From: Proales similis
Taxonomy: Eukaryota > Rotifera > Eurotatoria > Ploima > Proalidae
Reading direction: 5' to 3'
Assembly: GCA_019059635.1 (NCBI GenBank)
Contig: JAGVRJ010000001.1
Span: forward strand, 1,302,001-1,366,000
DNA: 64,000 nt
A model generated the notes under the pieces. The model did not search any database, was not told where the DNA came from, and saw only the letters and a program-made list of their open reading frames with translations. Positions 1 to 12,998 of the stretch are shown here, piece after piece; the stretch's first letter is position 1, and every line of letters starts with the position of its first letter. Made by a program: the position numbers and the translations under genes.

Positions 1-2793
1 GCTTGTTATTCTGCTGATGAGCAAAGTGAACTGAAGCAGACGAAGGGATAAAGCGAGAGAGAGAGAGAGAGAGAGGAGAGAAAGAAAGAGCCCAGCAGAG
101 AAAGAGAGACAAAGAGAAATGCAAAGCTGAATGTTCTCGGGTCGGGTTTTGTTGGCGCTCATGCTGCAAACCGCCTGCCTGCCTGCCCGGTTCGTTGGTG
201 CTCGCGATCAGTAACTTAAATAGAAACGAGCGCTCGCATACCGCAATTCTAGACTGCAATTAACGTATTAAGCTGCCAGCTAAGCACTTGCCGGAACGCT
301 TGCGCAAGCCGCTTCAATATTTCTTTGAGAATTAGCGCGAGAAAAAGACGATCAGCGAGGCGAGCACTTTGCGAGCAAATCACGAATGCAAAGCTGCCTA
401 CTCCTCCTGCTCTCTAAATTGGCGCCGTTCTCTAAGTGTGTGATCACAAACGCAAGCAAGCAGACAAGAGGCCGCACACTGGCGTGGCCGAATTCCGTTC
501 GTGGAAGCGTGTAATTAAGATGCGAAATGAAGCTATTGCTGCTGCTACTACTTCAAATGGTCCAAAGTTCATTTGTTGACTCAGAAGGCATTCTGTTATT
601 AAATACGCTGCCGCTCGCTCACTAAATGGCCGACCATTCGAGTCGGTGTGAGCCTCTCGCCTGACCTGCGCATATTTGTTGCTCGCCTGTGAACTCAATA
701 GAATACACAAATTAAAGAAGATAGAGCCCACAACAACAAGAAGTCTTCAGGCGAACAGGCAAGCAGGCGGGCGCACGGCCAGCGAGTTAGAGAAGGTGAA
801 ACATGCGAGGGCGCCATAGACAAGAAGATATTGACTCGGCGAGAAGAGAAATCAAATTGGGGCCGGAGATAACAAGGCGTCACGAATGCGCTTTTAATTA
901 GATTAGCGATTTAAAACGAATTAACTCGGCAGGGCAAATGGCATCGGACAGGCACTCGGGTCACAAGTCACAATTGAATAAGCGATGAACATTGATGTCT
1001 TAATGGAGTTTGCTGCCGTCTGCGTTTGTCATTTACGCGCACTCTGATGGCCCTGTTGTTATTGTTGTTGGATTTCGAATGTCTCCCTATCTGCATATTC
1101 GACGAGGACATGCTGCAGATGACGCATTAGCTCGTTGCCAATGCTTCACGCATCTACCCATTTTGAAGAATAAAACGAAGAGAAGCAACTTGTCCATCGA
1201 GCCAAATCGAGTATAGTCACGATTTGTTGTTTGCCTGTCCTTCCTCTATCAACATGCTTCGTGTCCCTATTGAGTCGGATCGTGTTGACGATCAAAATAT
1301 GAACGAAGAAGAAAAGAACGTCAAAGAATGAAGACGGCCATGAAAACGACAACGACCACCGCGATTGAATAACGCGGATATGTGTTCATGTGAGCAAATG
1401 AGCCCTTCATCCGCTTCGTGTGTGCTTTGAACCCTTTCCCTTTGTGCTCAATCGCTCTCTCTCTCTCTCTCGCTCTGATTCGTTGTCTTTGTTTTTAGCA
1501 AACGCAAATTGCGCGGCAACAACAACGAGCCATCGATAGTGGCAACAAAGCCCTGCCAGCGGATATGCACTGGTTGTGCATTGCAAATGCCTGTCAATAT
1601 TTATCCAATCTAAATGCTTCTGGTCGTCCGGGCTCCAAAGTGGCGACGAGGTAAAAGAAAAACATGCGAGCAGCATCCGGCAATTGCTGCGCTCCTTCCG
1701 GCGATCAGCAGCGGCAATTGAGCCCGGTCGCGACCAAAATAGACGAATAGACATGGAAATATACACAAATATGCTCTGGCTCGTTCTAGTTGCTGCTTGG
1801 CCTAAATCGTTGTAATCAGTTGGATGCTTCTCGGCGCTGCTCAGGGAGCACACATCCGAGCGGCAAATATTTCGCGCGCGAGGCGGCCAAATCGGATTAA
1901 AGACTTGAGCAATATTCGCTTTAGAAAATAAGTTGGGCAAACGATGAGCTCAATTGACGAGCAAGTGGCAGCCAACTTTGACGCCACTTTATCGAATCGG
2001 CCAACACCAATCGACGCGCCGTCGCCAACTTTAGTTTTAGCCGCCAACAGTCACCATCATGTGCAGTGGTCGGGCACGCGAACAATTCACAACTCAACTG
2101 ACTCAATTTTCACAAGTTGCCTCCTCCCCTTGGCTGCTGTCAGTTAATTAATAAGCATGCGCCACTGCGCCGCTAGAATGGGCCAGCAATTACAACAATG
2201 CAACGCTTTTTAATCGTTTCGGCATCGGTGTCAAATGTCGCTGTCACAATTTATGAACTATTTGCTCTGTCCGCTCCCGACTCTGTTCTGTGGACAACTC
2301 GTTCATTTCATTTACTCGTTCAGTGAGTCGCGTTTACCCTGCCACTCGCCCATTGAGTTGATTGTTTAGGGAAGAGAGAGAGAGAGAGAGGGATGGAGAG
2401 CGACGACGATTTGTTGTTTTATTATTTTTGCTCCACTTGACGCCTTCTGCCAACTCGATTCTTTAATTTTTAATAACCAAACATTGAACGTGAATTTCCT
2501 GCGGGCGAATGTGTCTAGTCGTGCTCTGTCTGTCAATGTTAAATGAGCACAAATCCTTGCCGACCGTCTCAATTCGGTCAATTGAACTCTGTGTTCTCAA
2601 AAACGCCAGTGAAGCGGCCTACTGTTGAGTTGTGTCATCGATGTTTATTATCATTTGATCAAAACAAGCCTGTCGATGCCAATTAATAGCAGATTAAGTT
2701 CGCTACAAATAAAAATCTGAATGCTTGTCGGTGGCTGGCCTTCAAACCAACGTGTAGGAAAAGAGGAGAGGAGATGAGGAGAACGGCCGGCTG
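1..2793. other. Intergenic region, no gene seen
   Basis: No open frame here has a recognisable domain or splice-linked partners. It holds GA/CT microsatellites at about 55-84, 1455-1471 and 2372-2390. The only likely functional signal is a minus-strand AATAAA (TTTATT at 2644-2649) that would serve the FERM gene ending at 2794. Confidence 0.6.
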
Positions 2794-5025
2794 TCATGTC
2801 TGGCCGTTGAAGCGATTGAACCAGGCGAAGAGAGGATCCAAATTGGTGTTTAGCTTGTGAATCGACGAAATTTGGTTGCTTGGAATGATCGGTGAGAATA
2901 GGCGGTGAACTGCTGCGATTGATGCCGCCTGAACTCGCATCGCATAGCGGCTGTAGCTGCACTGGCCTGATTGACCGCATTTGTAAATAATTATGACAGT
3001 AAACACCAAGAATAAAACAAGAACGGTGACGAGACCGATGAAGCCGATCGATGCGATCCAGTGTCGCTCGGCCGGCTCAACTTTTCTCGGCCAGACAGTG
3101 CCATTGGCCATGATGGCCGCCGAGCCGACATTCGACTTGAGTATTGGACTCGAGTTCACCGGATTCGAATCGAAAGCTGACGGACGAGCTGAGACCGCCC
3201 GGCCCGTGTTGGGCGTCGAAGTGGACGCTATCGCGTTGCTGAAATAGGTGGAGGATTTGCGCGCCGGTCTGCTCGCCTCCTCTTCATCGCTGTGAGTAAT
3301 TCGAGTGAGCTGAGAACAAGTGGAGCCGTTCTCATCGACCGTGGGCAACCTGTCGACCAAATTGGTCTCTTCGGCGCTGTTCCAGCTCTCGTTGCCTCCG
3401 CTGTCGTCCTCCTCTTCATCCTCCTCTTCTTGATTGGACTGTTTGCGCGGCGTCTGGCTTAGTGACGGCCGCGAGTTGAGATAAAACGAATGAGGACGAA
3501 CGCGTCCTCTTTCATTGACGTAAACTGACTTTCTAAACGACGGCTTGGCGTTTCGGTCCAAAGTGCTTGTGCTCATCGGCTGCAGCTGAAATGAGTTGTT
3601 GCTCTCTGACATTGACATATTGAACGAGGAGAATGAATTCATCGACTGCGAGTTGATCAGCTCCTCCTCGCAACGGCCTGAGAAGCGGAATTTAGACTTG
3701 GAGCCGAACAGACGGCTCGAGCTCTTCAAACGAGGCACTTCTTTGCTCTTTTTGAAGCTGAAATTGCAAAATGAGTAAACACGCTCGCGAACAATACTGG
3801 AACAGGGCCTACTTGAAAAACGCCTTCTGGTCGAGCGTGAACTTCCACAAGTGCTTGCAAATGCGCTCACTCTTGCACTTGAATATCATTTCGTGCTTCT
3901 TGATCACTTCGGCGTTAGACGGGTCGGGCAGGTGCGCGTGCACTTTCAAAGTGCGCCCGTGATAGGATATTTTGCCGATCTGAGTCCACGGATAGATGCG
4001 AATCTTGGGCAAAGTGTCGGCCACTTGGCCGTGAAGAAATGTAATTAGGCCGCTGTGCGAGACGCCAAAGTTTATCGGAACTCCTTTGTTGTTCTAAATC
4101 CAGAGCGCGGGACCAATATGTCGGTACGAGAGGAGAGCGAGTCGATTGCCACAAACCTGAACCACCAGCAGTTCGGCTCCGTATGTGTCGTACTCAGAGA
4201 CTCGTTCGAGAAACGCGAGCTCCATTTCGGCCGGAGTTTTGCCCCTTTGAGGATCAAGTCTCTTGTGAATGGTCATCAGAGTGTGAGGTGAATAGAAGGC
4301 TCACTTGAGCTGCTTGTGGATCTCGACAATTCTGTCCTCGGCTTCGATCAGCTGCAACGACAAGAAGTTCAGCTGGCTTAGATAGCCGGGCGGATGCAGC
4401 TCTGGCTCGTAATCGCCGACGGCCGCCTGAACTGCGTAGGCTGCCAGGCGATGCTCTTCCTTGTCCGATAATCTCATGTCGTTCTTGAGAAAGTAGTTGC
4501 GCAGCTGAAGAAAAACCAAGTAGCGAACGTATTCGCTTTCAATTGCAGCCGGCCGGCCGGGGAAGTGTTTGACCCGAAATGTCAGCACATTGTTGGTTCG
4601 CTTTAGCTGTTTGCCAATCATTTTCAGCGGATCGAGCCAGAACTAAATCAAGCAGTCGCGGGTGAGAAGAGACGCTGTCTGGGCTATAGACGAGCACTCA
4701 CTATTTCGTAGTCGCCGTGGCTATCGGCCACCGTGTACTTGAGGCCAAAGTACTCTTTGTACTCACGCACGCCATAGTGCTCGCAGACCATGTCCAGCAC
4801 AGTCTGTCCGATGTTGGTGTCGTTCACATTCAGGCTAAAGTGACCTTCGGCCTCGGCATCGATGTGGTAAATTGCAAGCCTGCGCACACCGTGTCCGATT
4901 GAACCGGTGCTGCTAGATGTTGATGCGTTGCTTGTGTTAAAGAACGAGCTCTCGTTCGCTGAGCTGGTCTCTTTGGACGATTTCAGAAAGCGAGCGCTCT
5001 TACGTATACTCTTCAGCATTTGCAT
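2794..5025 (-). CDS. FRMD3/FRMD5: FERM domain protein of the FRMD3/FRMD5 type
   Basis: Predicted 669-residue membrane-linked cytoskeletal adaptor. Five coding exons join as 4702-5025, 4305-4642, 4157-4259, 3813-4093 and 2794-3757; the sum is 670 codons. Residues about 45-330 form the FERM domain: F1 lobe with EYFGLKY, then FWLDPLK, F2 lobe with YLVFLQLRNYF, then GVSHSGLITF and PWTQIGKI of the F3/PH-like lobe. A FERM-adjacent region follows (SKFRFSGRCEEELI). The rest is serine-rich with an acidic run (QEEEDEEEDDSGG). One hydrophobic segment near the C-terminus (IGFIGLVTVLVLFLVFTVII) is a single transmembrane helix, as in FRMD3 and FRMD5, which makes these the best match over band 4.1 proteins. 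Two in-frame ATGs open the first exon, so the start could be two codons later. Which paralog it is cannot be settled by eye. Confidence 0.85.
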
Positions 5026-5575
5026 TTACGCTGCCACTCACTTCCAGTCGAGCATCAGGCCGCAATTAGTCTAAACAAACACAGTTGCCTTTCACGCTTG
5101 TCGAATGTGTCTGACGTTGGCGTTTATGCTCGCAAAGGTGCATCAAGTCCGTTTAAGGCAAATGCTAATTCCCCTGGGTGGAAAAAAAAAGAGGATGAAA
5201 CATAAGGCATGACTAAGCCTCGCTCTGCGCCACGGTGCAGATCTAACTTCACGCTTGTTTGTGCGTTGGCGCCTGTCACCGCGCCAGTGATGCATTGAGA
5301 ATATAATCAGATAATGAGCGCTTGATCACTCGTCAGCAGAGTTTGCTAATCAGATTGCAGCTGCCCTTTTCAGCATCAGTTTTTCTCGTAGAATTATTCC
5401 TGATGATAACAAACTAATCACTCATCAGGACAGCATCCAGGCCCCTACTACTAAATTAACCGTCAGCTGAAGTGGAACAACACTGACAGCCGAACGAGGC
5501 GAGAGCAAGTCGCGTGTCTTCAATTGATTTTATTCTCAATCGTCTAAGATTGTGGTAAAACGAAACAGAGCAAGT
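5026..5575. other. Intergenic: actin 3' UTR and FERM-gene upstream region
   Basis: Both flanking genes are on the minus strand. A minus-strand AATAAA lies at 5529-5534, about 45 nt beyond the actin stop, giving a short 3' UTR. The remaining 500 nt should contain the promoter of the FERM gene; I see no clear TATA box or other gene. Confidence 0.5.
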
Positions 5576-6727
<1,152 letters not shown>

Positions 6728-6763
6728 CTAATCAAATGAAGCGTCCCCTAGCAGCTTATTCAT

Positions 6764-6771
6764 CTTAAATA
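6764..6771 (-). promoter_or_regulatory. TATA-like box of the actin gene
   Basis: On the minus strand this reads TATTTAAG, about 60 nt upstream of the actin start codon. A TATA element together with the CArG box further upstream is the usual animal actin promoter plan. Confidence 0.5.
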
Positions 6772-6816
6772 GTTTGATAGGCAGTCACTTGACGACTTGG
6801 AGTGTTTTATCATTCG

Positions 6817-6826
6817 CCTTTTATGG
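6817..6826. promoter_or_regulatory. CArG box (serum response factor site)
   Basis: CCTTTTATGG is an exact CC(A/T)6GG match, about 110 nt upstream of the actin start codon and 170 nt upstream of CLHC1. SRF binding to CArG boxes in actin promoters is well established. The site lies in the 286-bp divergent actin/CLHC1 spacer. Confidence 0.7.
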
Positions 6827-6992
6827 AAAAAACTGGCCGACGATCAGTGCGTCTCGTGACCATGCTTCCTAATCTCACTGAGAGACTCGGCCAGAGCCAA
6901 CAAAGTTGCTGGTGTGTGAATGAGAGTGTCACGTGAAAATCCGCAATTTGAATAATTCTCTATGCTCGTGACGCCATTATGAGCCCATTTCC

Positions 6993-9139
6993 ATGGCAAC
7001 CGATGTTCATCTTCAGGCCCAGCTCGATCGCTTGTGTCTGAGATCTGAGGCCGAAATGGAAAAGGACCGAGTCGAGTCTATTCTCGAGTCGGTTGAAGAG
7101 CAGCTGTCTCTCTTTCGAGAGTTTGGCCATTTAAGCGCCAAGAATCGATTTGAAGTTTACCACCATGCTTTTGGCCAAGTGAGTCTCCTTGAAAGTTGAA
7201 ATGAAATCGAAAACTCACCATTCTGAAGCTCATCTCCGGCATGGACGTCTACCCTCGTCTACTTGAGACAATCGACCGGACGTACCTCAGCCACATTCGT
7301 CGACTCGAAGGCAGTCTGATGCAGTCGGATCGTCTAGAAATGCTCAGAGCCAAATTGAGCCTCTACGAGGCGACCAGAAACAATCTGTTGCTCAGGGTCG
7401 ATGAATTAAAGCAGATCATAGGCCAAGTGGACAGTCGGAGCGAACAGCTGAGCTTGCAGCTCAATGAGCTTAGAGAAGAGAACCAAGAGGCCGAGAGACG
7501 CAAGAATAATCTCTACTCGTTCCTGCAGCCCGTCGAAGAGGAAAAAGTTGAATACAAATTCATGACAAGTAAGCGAAATGCCAGATCAATGGCGGACAGG
7601 ATTCGTATTAAAATTGAAATAGAACTTAGACCAGAGCAGGCCACTGACGAGGCGTTTCTCAATCAACTTTTGGTTCAGCTGGACGAAAAGCTAAGCGGCT
7701 TTGATCTGAAAAAGTCGAAAAAGTTTGTGCCCAAAGTTCAGAAGCAAACACTCAAGGTTGGGCCAAGAGAGTGTGACCAGTTGTGGGAAATTTGTTAATT
7801 TTGCATTCTAAAGGAACAAATACTGAGACTTGCCGAGCAGCGAGAGGACTTGGCCAACGAGGGCAAGAAGATTCGCAATCGCTTGAATTTAATGAAACAG
7901 GCCAAGATAGTTGCCAGAGAGCATTTCGAAGGCAAACACTCCAAACTGAGTCTTCAGCACTCGCTCATCAAAGTGCTGCTCAAGCGAGTGCGTCGTCGAG
8001 GTTATTATAACCAGTCCAAGCCAGAGTCGTTTTAACATATTGCGTCAAATTTAATAGCAGAACTGGAAGACGAAGAAGATCTGAACGAGATTGAGTTCGA
8101 AATCGATCACGAGGCCGAAGGAGTGTTGGAGTCGATTGAGCAGTTCAACGATTTATTCGAGAGCGGCAATTTAGCTGATGCGGCGCTCGTTGCTGCTCTG
8201 GCGCCGCGAAATGCGCTCAGGACAATGGAAGTTTTGCAGCGATTCAAAAGTAAACGATTTCTGACTCAATTTGAGCTGGCGACTCTAACCTTCAAAAGAG
8301 CTGTGTCGAAGCGAGCAGGTCGAAAGCGCGGACAGTGATCCGCTGTTGGCATATTGCCGTCATGTGATGGACTCAGTTAGCGACGAAACAAATCGACCGG
8401 ACGCCTATTTCTCGATTGAGTGCGCCACAGTGGCGCTGAAATACGATCTCGTCGATCTGCTCTTTCGTTGGATTACCCAGAATAAGTAGGAGGCCGGCAA
8501 ACTGACGAGGCGTCTATTTAATCCAATATTGGACTAGATTGAGTTTGTCGAGTGAGCTGGGCTCGCTTCTTGTCGAATACGGACTCGAACAGCACGTGAA
8601 AGCACAGCAGGCACTACAGCTCGCTTTGTACGTGTACAGGTGTCTAGAAATGAGCAGCGAGTCGGCCATTTGTCTGGCAAGACTGAGTAAGTGCTCGATC
8701 CGCCTATGTTTGCTTGCTTGTCCCTTGAGCTCCTTTTTCAGAACGATTCGAATGCCTCCAACAATTGCTGAGCTCGACGCCAAATTTAGCCGAGGCACTG
8801 CTGGCCACATTCAAGCAATGTCCGACAGTCGACTTCGGTCTGTTTATTCTAAATCAAACGGTGAGCGAATTGAGATCGATTGAAGACAACCTGGCCTGAA
8901 CTGTTCAAAGGACGACGAAGAGAAGAAAATAGTTGGCGAAAGGTTGATTCAGAGTCTGATTGAGAGTCAAACGCCGCAGGTTGCGTTCGAACTGGCCAAT
9001 CGGTTTTCATTTTATTCAGGTAGGCGTAGAACCCAGGCGGACTCAAGTTCCCTCAAGTAATTTTCTGGTTTAAGCCAACTCTGCCGGAACGAGCATTGAT
9101 CTGCTGACAAACACGTTTGACCAAGTTGTCAACCAGTGA
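6993..9139 (+). CDS. CLHC1: Clathrin heavy chain linker domain-containing protein 1
   Basis: Predicted 572 residues, close to the vertebrate CLHC1 length. Nine exons: 6993-7178, 7229-7756, 7814-8000, 8061-8249, 8299-8485, 8538-8686, 8742-8860, 8911-9019 and 9075-9139 (573 codons). The N-terminal half is coiled coil, with long heptad runs such as YEATRNNLLLRVDELKQII. The C-terminal half resembles the clathrin heavy chain linker: FNDLFESGNLADAALVAALA followed by RNALRTMEVLQRFK, then SDPLLAYCRHVMD and the NKLSLSSELGSLL segment that matches the clathrin DKLE/SEELGD motif. Human CLHC1 has no settled function; its expression is testis-biased. Introns are only 49-60 nt. AATAAA lies at 9230-9235. It shares a short divergent promoter with actin. 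Confidence 0.85.
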
Positions 9140-9832
9140 AGGCCTTTACTATTACCGCCTATTTTACCGTTATCGCTCTATTCAGTGCCTTGCTGCGATG
9201 TGAATAAGCTCGTGAGTGATAGAGCGATGAATAAATTTAGTTTTATTTAATAACAGTTTTCAAATTGTAACAAGAATTCAAGCAAATGAAGAAGAAAATA
9301 AGTTGTTTGTGTTAATGCAGCTAGTATTAATGTGAATGTTCTATTTGCGAGTGATTGTTGAATAATGGGAGCAGTGCGGCGTGAGATGTTGAGAGCGTCC
9401 GCACGCATGTGGCCTATTGCAATATTTTAATAGTAGCAAGTCAATGTGGCATTTTGAACGCCAATGAATCGTGGGGACGAAATAAATATCTTACAAATAA
9501 TAGCGATTAGTAAATGATGATCAGTGAATAGATAAGAAGAGATTATTAGAACCCTCGATAGTCAATGTCCAGTAGAAGTGGATGATCGATTGGCAAAACA
9601 TCTATCTTGGATAAGACGCTCTCAATTCACATTCTCGTCTGCGCCTTGTGTTATTTTCTACTTTTGCCCGCCTGTTTCACTCAGCGTTTGGATGCCGATT
9701 TTGTTGAAAGAGGATCGATCGTCATGAATGGAGCAAACGAGTGATGAATTAGATTGAGGCAAGTGCAGGGGTTCAAATTAAATGAATTATTAGATGCTGA
9801 GGAGACGTCTTGGTGCCGATCGAATGGGAAGT
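9140..9832. other. Convergent 3' spacer between CLHC1 and BCKDK
   Basis: AT-rich. It holds plus-strand AATAAA at 9230-9235 for CLHC1 and a minus-strand copy (TTTATT) at 9242-9247 that could serve BCKDK with a long 3' UTR. No other gene was seen. Confidence 0.5.
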
Positions 9833-11416
9833 TCAAATGCGCACAAGCTCCGGCTCGACATCAAGTCGATCGAGTCGAAGATAAAAATCACTTCCGATGC
9901 CTTGCATGGTCTGGAAGGTGAGCGAGCCGCCCAGGTACTCGGCGTAGGCCTTCGATGTGGGCAGACCGAAACCGTAGCCGTGCATGACTGCTAGGCCTCT
10001 GGTGGACGAGGCCTCGCAGATCATGCCGATCCCACTTGCCATTGATATGTTCTGGTTCTCGCTCAGCTCTGAGCTGGCCTTGGACTGCTCTGCTTGGTAG
10101 TCATCGCTTGTCGAGAAGTGGTAGTCGAATATCTTGTCCATGAGCGCGTGAGGAATGCCGCCGCCTCTGTCTCGGATGCGAATCACAAAGTCTTTCTGAT
10201 TGACCGCGATGGTCACAGTCACGTCCGGCAACGAGTTGGCGCCTCTATGATGCATGTACGAAGCTCTGAACGAGTTCTTCAGCAACTCGGGCACAATGTA
10301 CTCAAGCGGAAGCGGAATATACGGAAAGCGAGCGTTCGTGTGTCCGTCGATTTTCAGCTGCGGCGACGTGCCGTAATTGTCGCGGCAAATTTTGGCCACC
10401 ATTCGACCAGAGGACTCGATGAGCTCGCGAGGCGAGAACTTTCTGTGAATGATTCCGATTTGACTCTCGTCGCGCGGTCGATACTTCTCGGTCGCTTCCG
10501 ACTCGTACGGGTCAGTCCAGCCGATGCTCTGCTCGGCGGCCACTGTCTGCTCGTGCAAAGCCAAATGGTGCTCGCACAACAGCCGAATGCCCAGACGAGC
10601 CGAGATGATTTTGTTCAAGTTCTGCTTGATGAAGCGCTCGTCGTTTATGTAGCGGCGAGTTGCCCTAAAGCCGTCACAGAGCAGAATCAGCAGGTTCTTG
10701 TTTATCTCGAGCATTTCGTTCACCAGCCGATTGAAGCGTTCCTCGACCTCCAAACAGCTGATTGAAGCGTCAAAGTTGTCGAATATCTTGAACGCTTTGA
10801 TGCAGCGCTCTTGAATTTCGAGCATGCTCGGATTGCAGGCGATCACAAACGGCAGATTGCGCAGCTCGTTTATCAAATGTGCCAGACGAATTGGTATCTC
10901 GTTGCGCAGATAATTGCCACTTTTGATCAAATGTGACTTGTCGTTGGCAAGGCCCATGTAGAGCATGGTCATCGGGTTCACTCTGATCAACGCTTTCTCG
11001 GCCGCTCTGTCGATGGCCGGATCGGCAAAGTAATACTTCAAACAATTTACTCGCTCCCTCGTGCCCGACGAGGCGAACTGAGTCGGTGCCGAAGCTGGCT
11101 GCGAGTCGGACGGAGATGTGGAGAAACTGCCCGCGCTTTTCAAATTATAGTTGTTGTAGTGGAACTGAAAAGATTTCTTCTTTTGCTCGTGCGGCCGACT
11201 GTCTTTGCGGTCAGAGTCTGTGCTCTTGGAGATGGGCGAGGCCCTGGCCGCCATCGAGTATCCGACGTGCTGCTGCTTGCCGCCTCCGCTTGCCTTTCCC
11301 TTGCTCATGCATCTAATGGCTTGTGCGATGCTGCAGCAGCTCGCTATGGACGCTCTTGTTCTCAGCACGGCCGATTGGGCATTGAAGACGTGCTTGCTGG
11401 AGAAGGCCACCATCAT
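9833..11416 (-). CDS. BCKDK: Branched-chain 2-oxoacid dehydrogenase kinase, intronless
   Basis: A 527-residue mitochondrial protein kinase of the PDK/BCKDK family, which phosphorylates and inactivates the E1 subunit of the branched-chain oxoacid dehydrogenase and so restrains leucine, isoleucine and valine breakdown. It matches BCKDK rather than PDK: FADPAIDRAAEKALIRVNP, LPFVIACNPSML, RLGIRLLCEHHLALHE, and a C-terminus ending in VRI. GHKL ATPase signatures: N box LPELLKNSFRA, G1 box DRGGGI, G2 box GYGFGLPTSKAYAEYLGGSL. The N-terminus is rich in Arg, Ser and Ala, consistent with a mitochondrial presequence. It is about 115 residues longer than human BCKDK. The extra length is in the presequence region, an insert of about 25 residues after LALHE, and a longer ATP-lid loop before the G2 box. 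No introns, unlike most genes around it. The first Met is followed directly by a second, so either could be used. Confidence 0.93.
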   Translation of the reverse strand: MMVAFSSKHVFNAQSAVLRTRASIASCCSIAQAIRCMSKGKASGGGKQQHVGYSMAARASPISKSTDSDRKDSRPHEQKKKSFQFHYNNYNLKSAGSFSTSPSDSQPASAPTQFASSGTRERVNCLKYYFADPAIDRAAEKALIRVNPMTMLYMGLANDKSHLIKSGNYLRNEIPIRLAHLINELRNLPFVIACNPSMLEIQERCIKAFKIFDNFDASISCLEVEERFNRLVNEMLEINKNLLILLCDGFRATRRYINDERFIKQNLNKIISARLGIRLLCEHHLALHEQTVAAEQSIGWTDPYESEATEKYRPRDESQIGIIHRKFSPRELIESSGRMVAKICRDNYGTSPQLKIDGHTNARFPYIPLPLEYIVPELLKNSFRASYMHHRGANSLPDVTVTIAVNQKDFVIRIRDRGGGIPHALMDKIFDYHFSTSDDYQAEQSKASSELSENQNISMASGIGMICEASSTRGLAVMHGYGFGLPTSKAYAEYLGGSLTFQTMQGIGSDFYLRLDRLDVEPELVRI

Positions 11417-12998
11417 GATTCTCGTTGATTTCGCTTATTCACCTCACTGTGGCATCTAGTATGTGCCGATCAACGGACCAGTGCGAAAGAGAAGCCAGGA
11501 TCTCTATTGAACTCTGAACTCTTTAGAAACGTGAACTTTAGAAAGAAAACTTAAACATCGATCGATCAACGAAGTGAAAGACGACCGAATGCTTGTTCGG
11601 TCTGGCCAACAGTTTAAACGAGAAGAATTTGAGGCGGAGCGGAGAGCACGAGCGCTTCCTAAATAAGAAATTTCTCTCAGCCTCCTCTGGTTGTGCTGCA
11701 ATCGCCCACAACTCCGGCTAGACATCCGCTCGGCGAGTGATTGTTGTTCATATTTATCTAGCCTAGCATCGGGTACTTGAATGCGCAGCGGTTCGCTCGA
11801 GTAGCTATTTTAAGCTCGATTATGCGGCTTGATGCAGAATTGCAAGCGATGAACCAATAACTTGTCTTCTACGCCAAAGCAACATCTGCGGGCAATACAA
11901 AACAAAAAGCGCTGCTCATCGACCTCGTGTCCTTTTCCCTCCGACAATTACATAATTCGCGTGGCGCACTCTTATCAAGTGAACGCGGCCATCGGCTCGA
12001 GACCACACATGATAGCAGCAGTGGCCTACTTGGCATTTGTACATAGCAGTCCAATTATGGCCACTTGTTCTCCTCGTCTTCCCTCTTTCGAGCACCATTC
12101 TAGACCACTTACAGCGAAACATAACCAACGTTCCAGTTGAGTGTAGAGTTTAACCTTCGACTCGATTATGCGCGTCCAGTCTACCTGAGGCTGTGGGACA
12201 GGGTCAGGGTATCAGGTGCAGGCGGCTGTGCGTACTTGAGATCAAGTAGGAAGTTAGAGGGAAGTGAACAAAGAGGTCTTCTTTGCCTTGAGTTCGTGAT
12301 CAAACCAAATCTTTGACTCTTTTGAGGGCAACTTTATGACAGACTCGCTAAATCTAATCGCGCTCAGTCGGCAAAGTCGAACACGCATATTATCGTGTTC
12401 ATGTCAGAGGTCGTCCGAATAAAAAAAAAAAGAAGCAGATACAGATAGGAGAGGAGTGAACGCCCTCAGTCAAGTGCTAAACGGTTGGTTCAAACGGCGG
12501 CGGCGGCGGCACACGGGCTATCACTTTATCATAGCAACGGCCGAGCAGAATGAAACACGAGCCTATCGCATTATGATACGGGCGAGCGGCAACATTAGCA
12601 GCCAGTGGTTGCCGCGGCGGCATAAAAATGCATGCGCCCGGATTAATGCAAGCACACGAGTGAATGCGAGCGGACCATGCATAAAAGGTGTATGGGTCAG
12701 CGAGGCGATCGGCGTGCGCATCATAATCTTCTCGTATTCGCTCCATACCTTGATTGCTTCTCGCCGCTTCAAACTGGGTAAATTATGAGGCGATTATGCT
12801 CGCATCCACACAATACCCTTCCAAGTTATTCAATTTGCAACTGAGCCTGAGTGAGCCACAAAGAGAGAGAGAAAGAGAAGAGAAGAGAGAGAGAGAGAGC
12901 AGACCATGAGAGCGAGTTCACAACGCTCAAACGCCGTGGGAACTTGTCATGGTAGTCGACAACGAATTTGAACGATTTTCACGCTTCGTTTAGATTCG
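11417..12998. other. Divergent upstream region between BCKDK and LRRFIP
   Basis: No coding gene recognised. It contains an A-run at 12421-12431, (CGG)-rich sequence near 12497-12510, a TATA-like CATAAAAGG near 12676-12684 and a GA-rich tract at about 12861-12898. A consensus acceptor (cgtttag, ending at 12993) just before the LRRFIP start codon suggests that a 5' untranslated exon of that gene lies in this region. Confidence 0.45.

Noticed and set aside
10094-10765. 223-codon frame opposite BCKDK
   Set aside because: Antisense shadow of the BCKDK coding region; no domain, no signals of its own.
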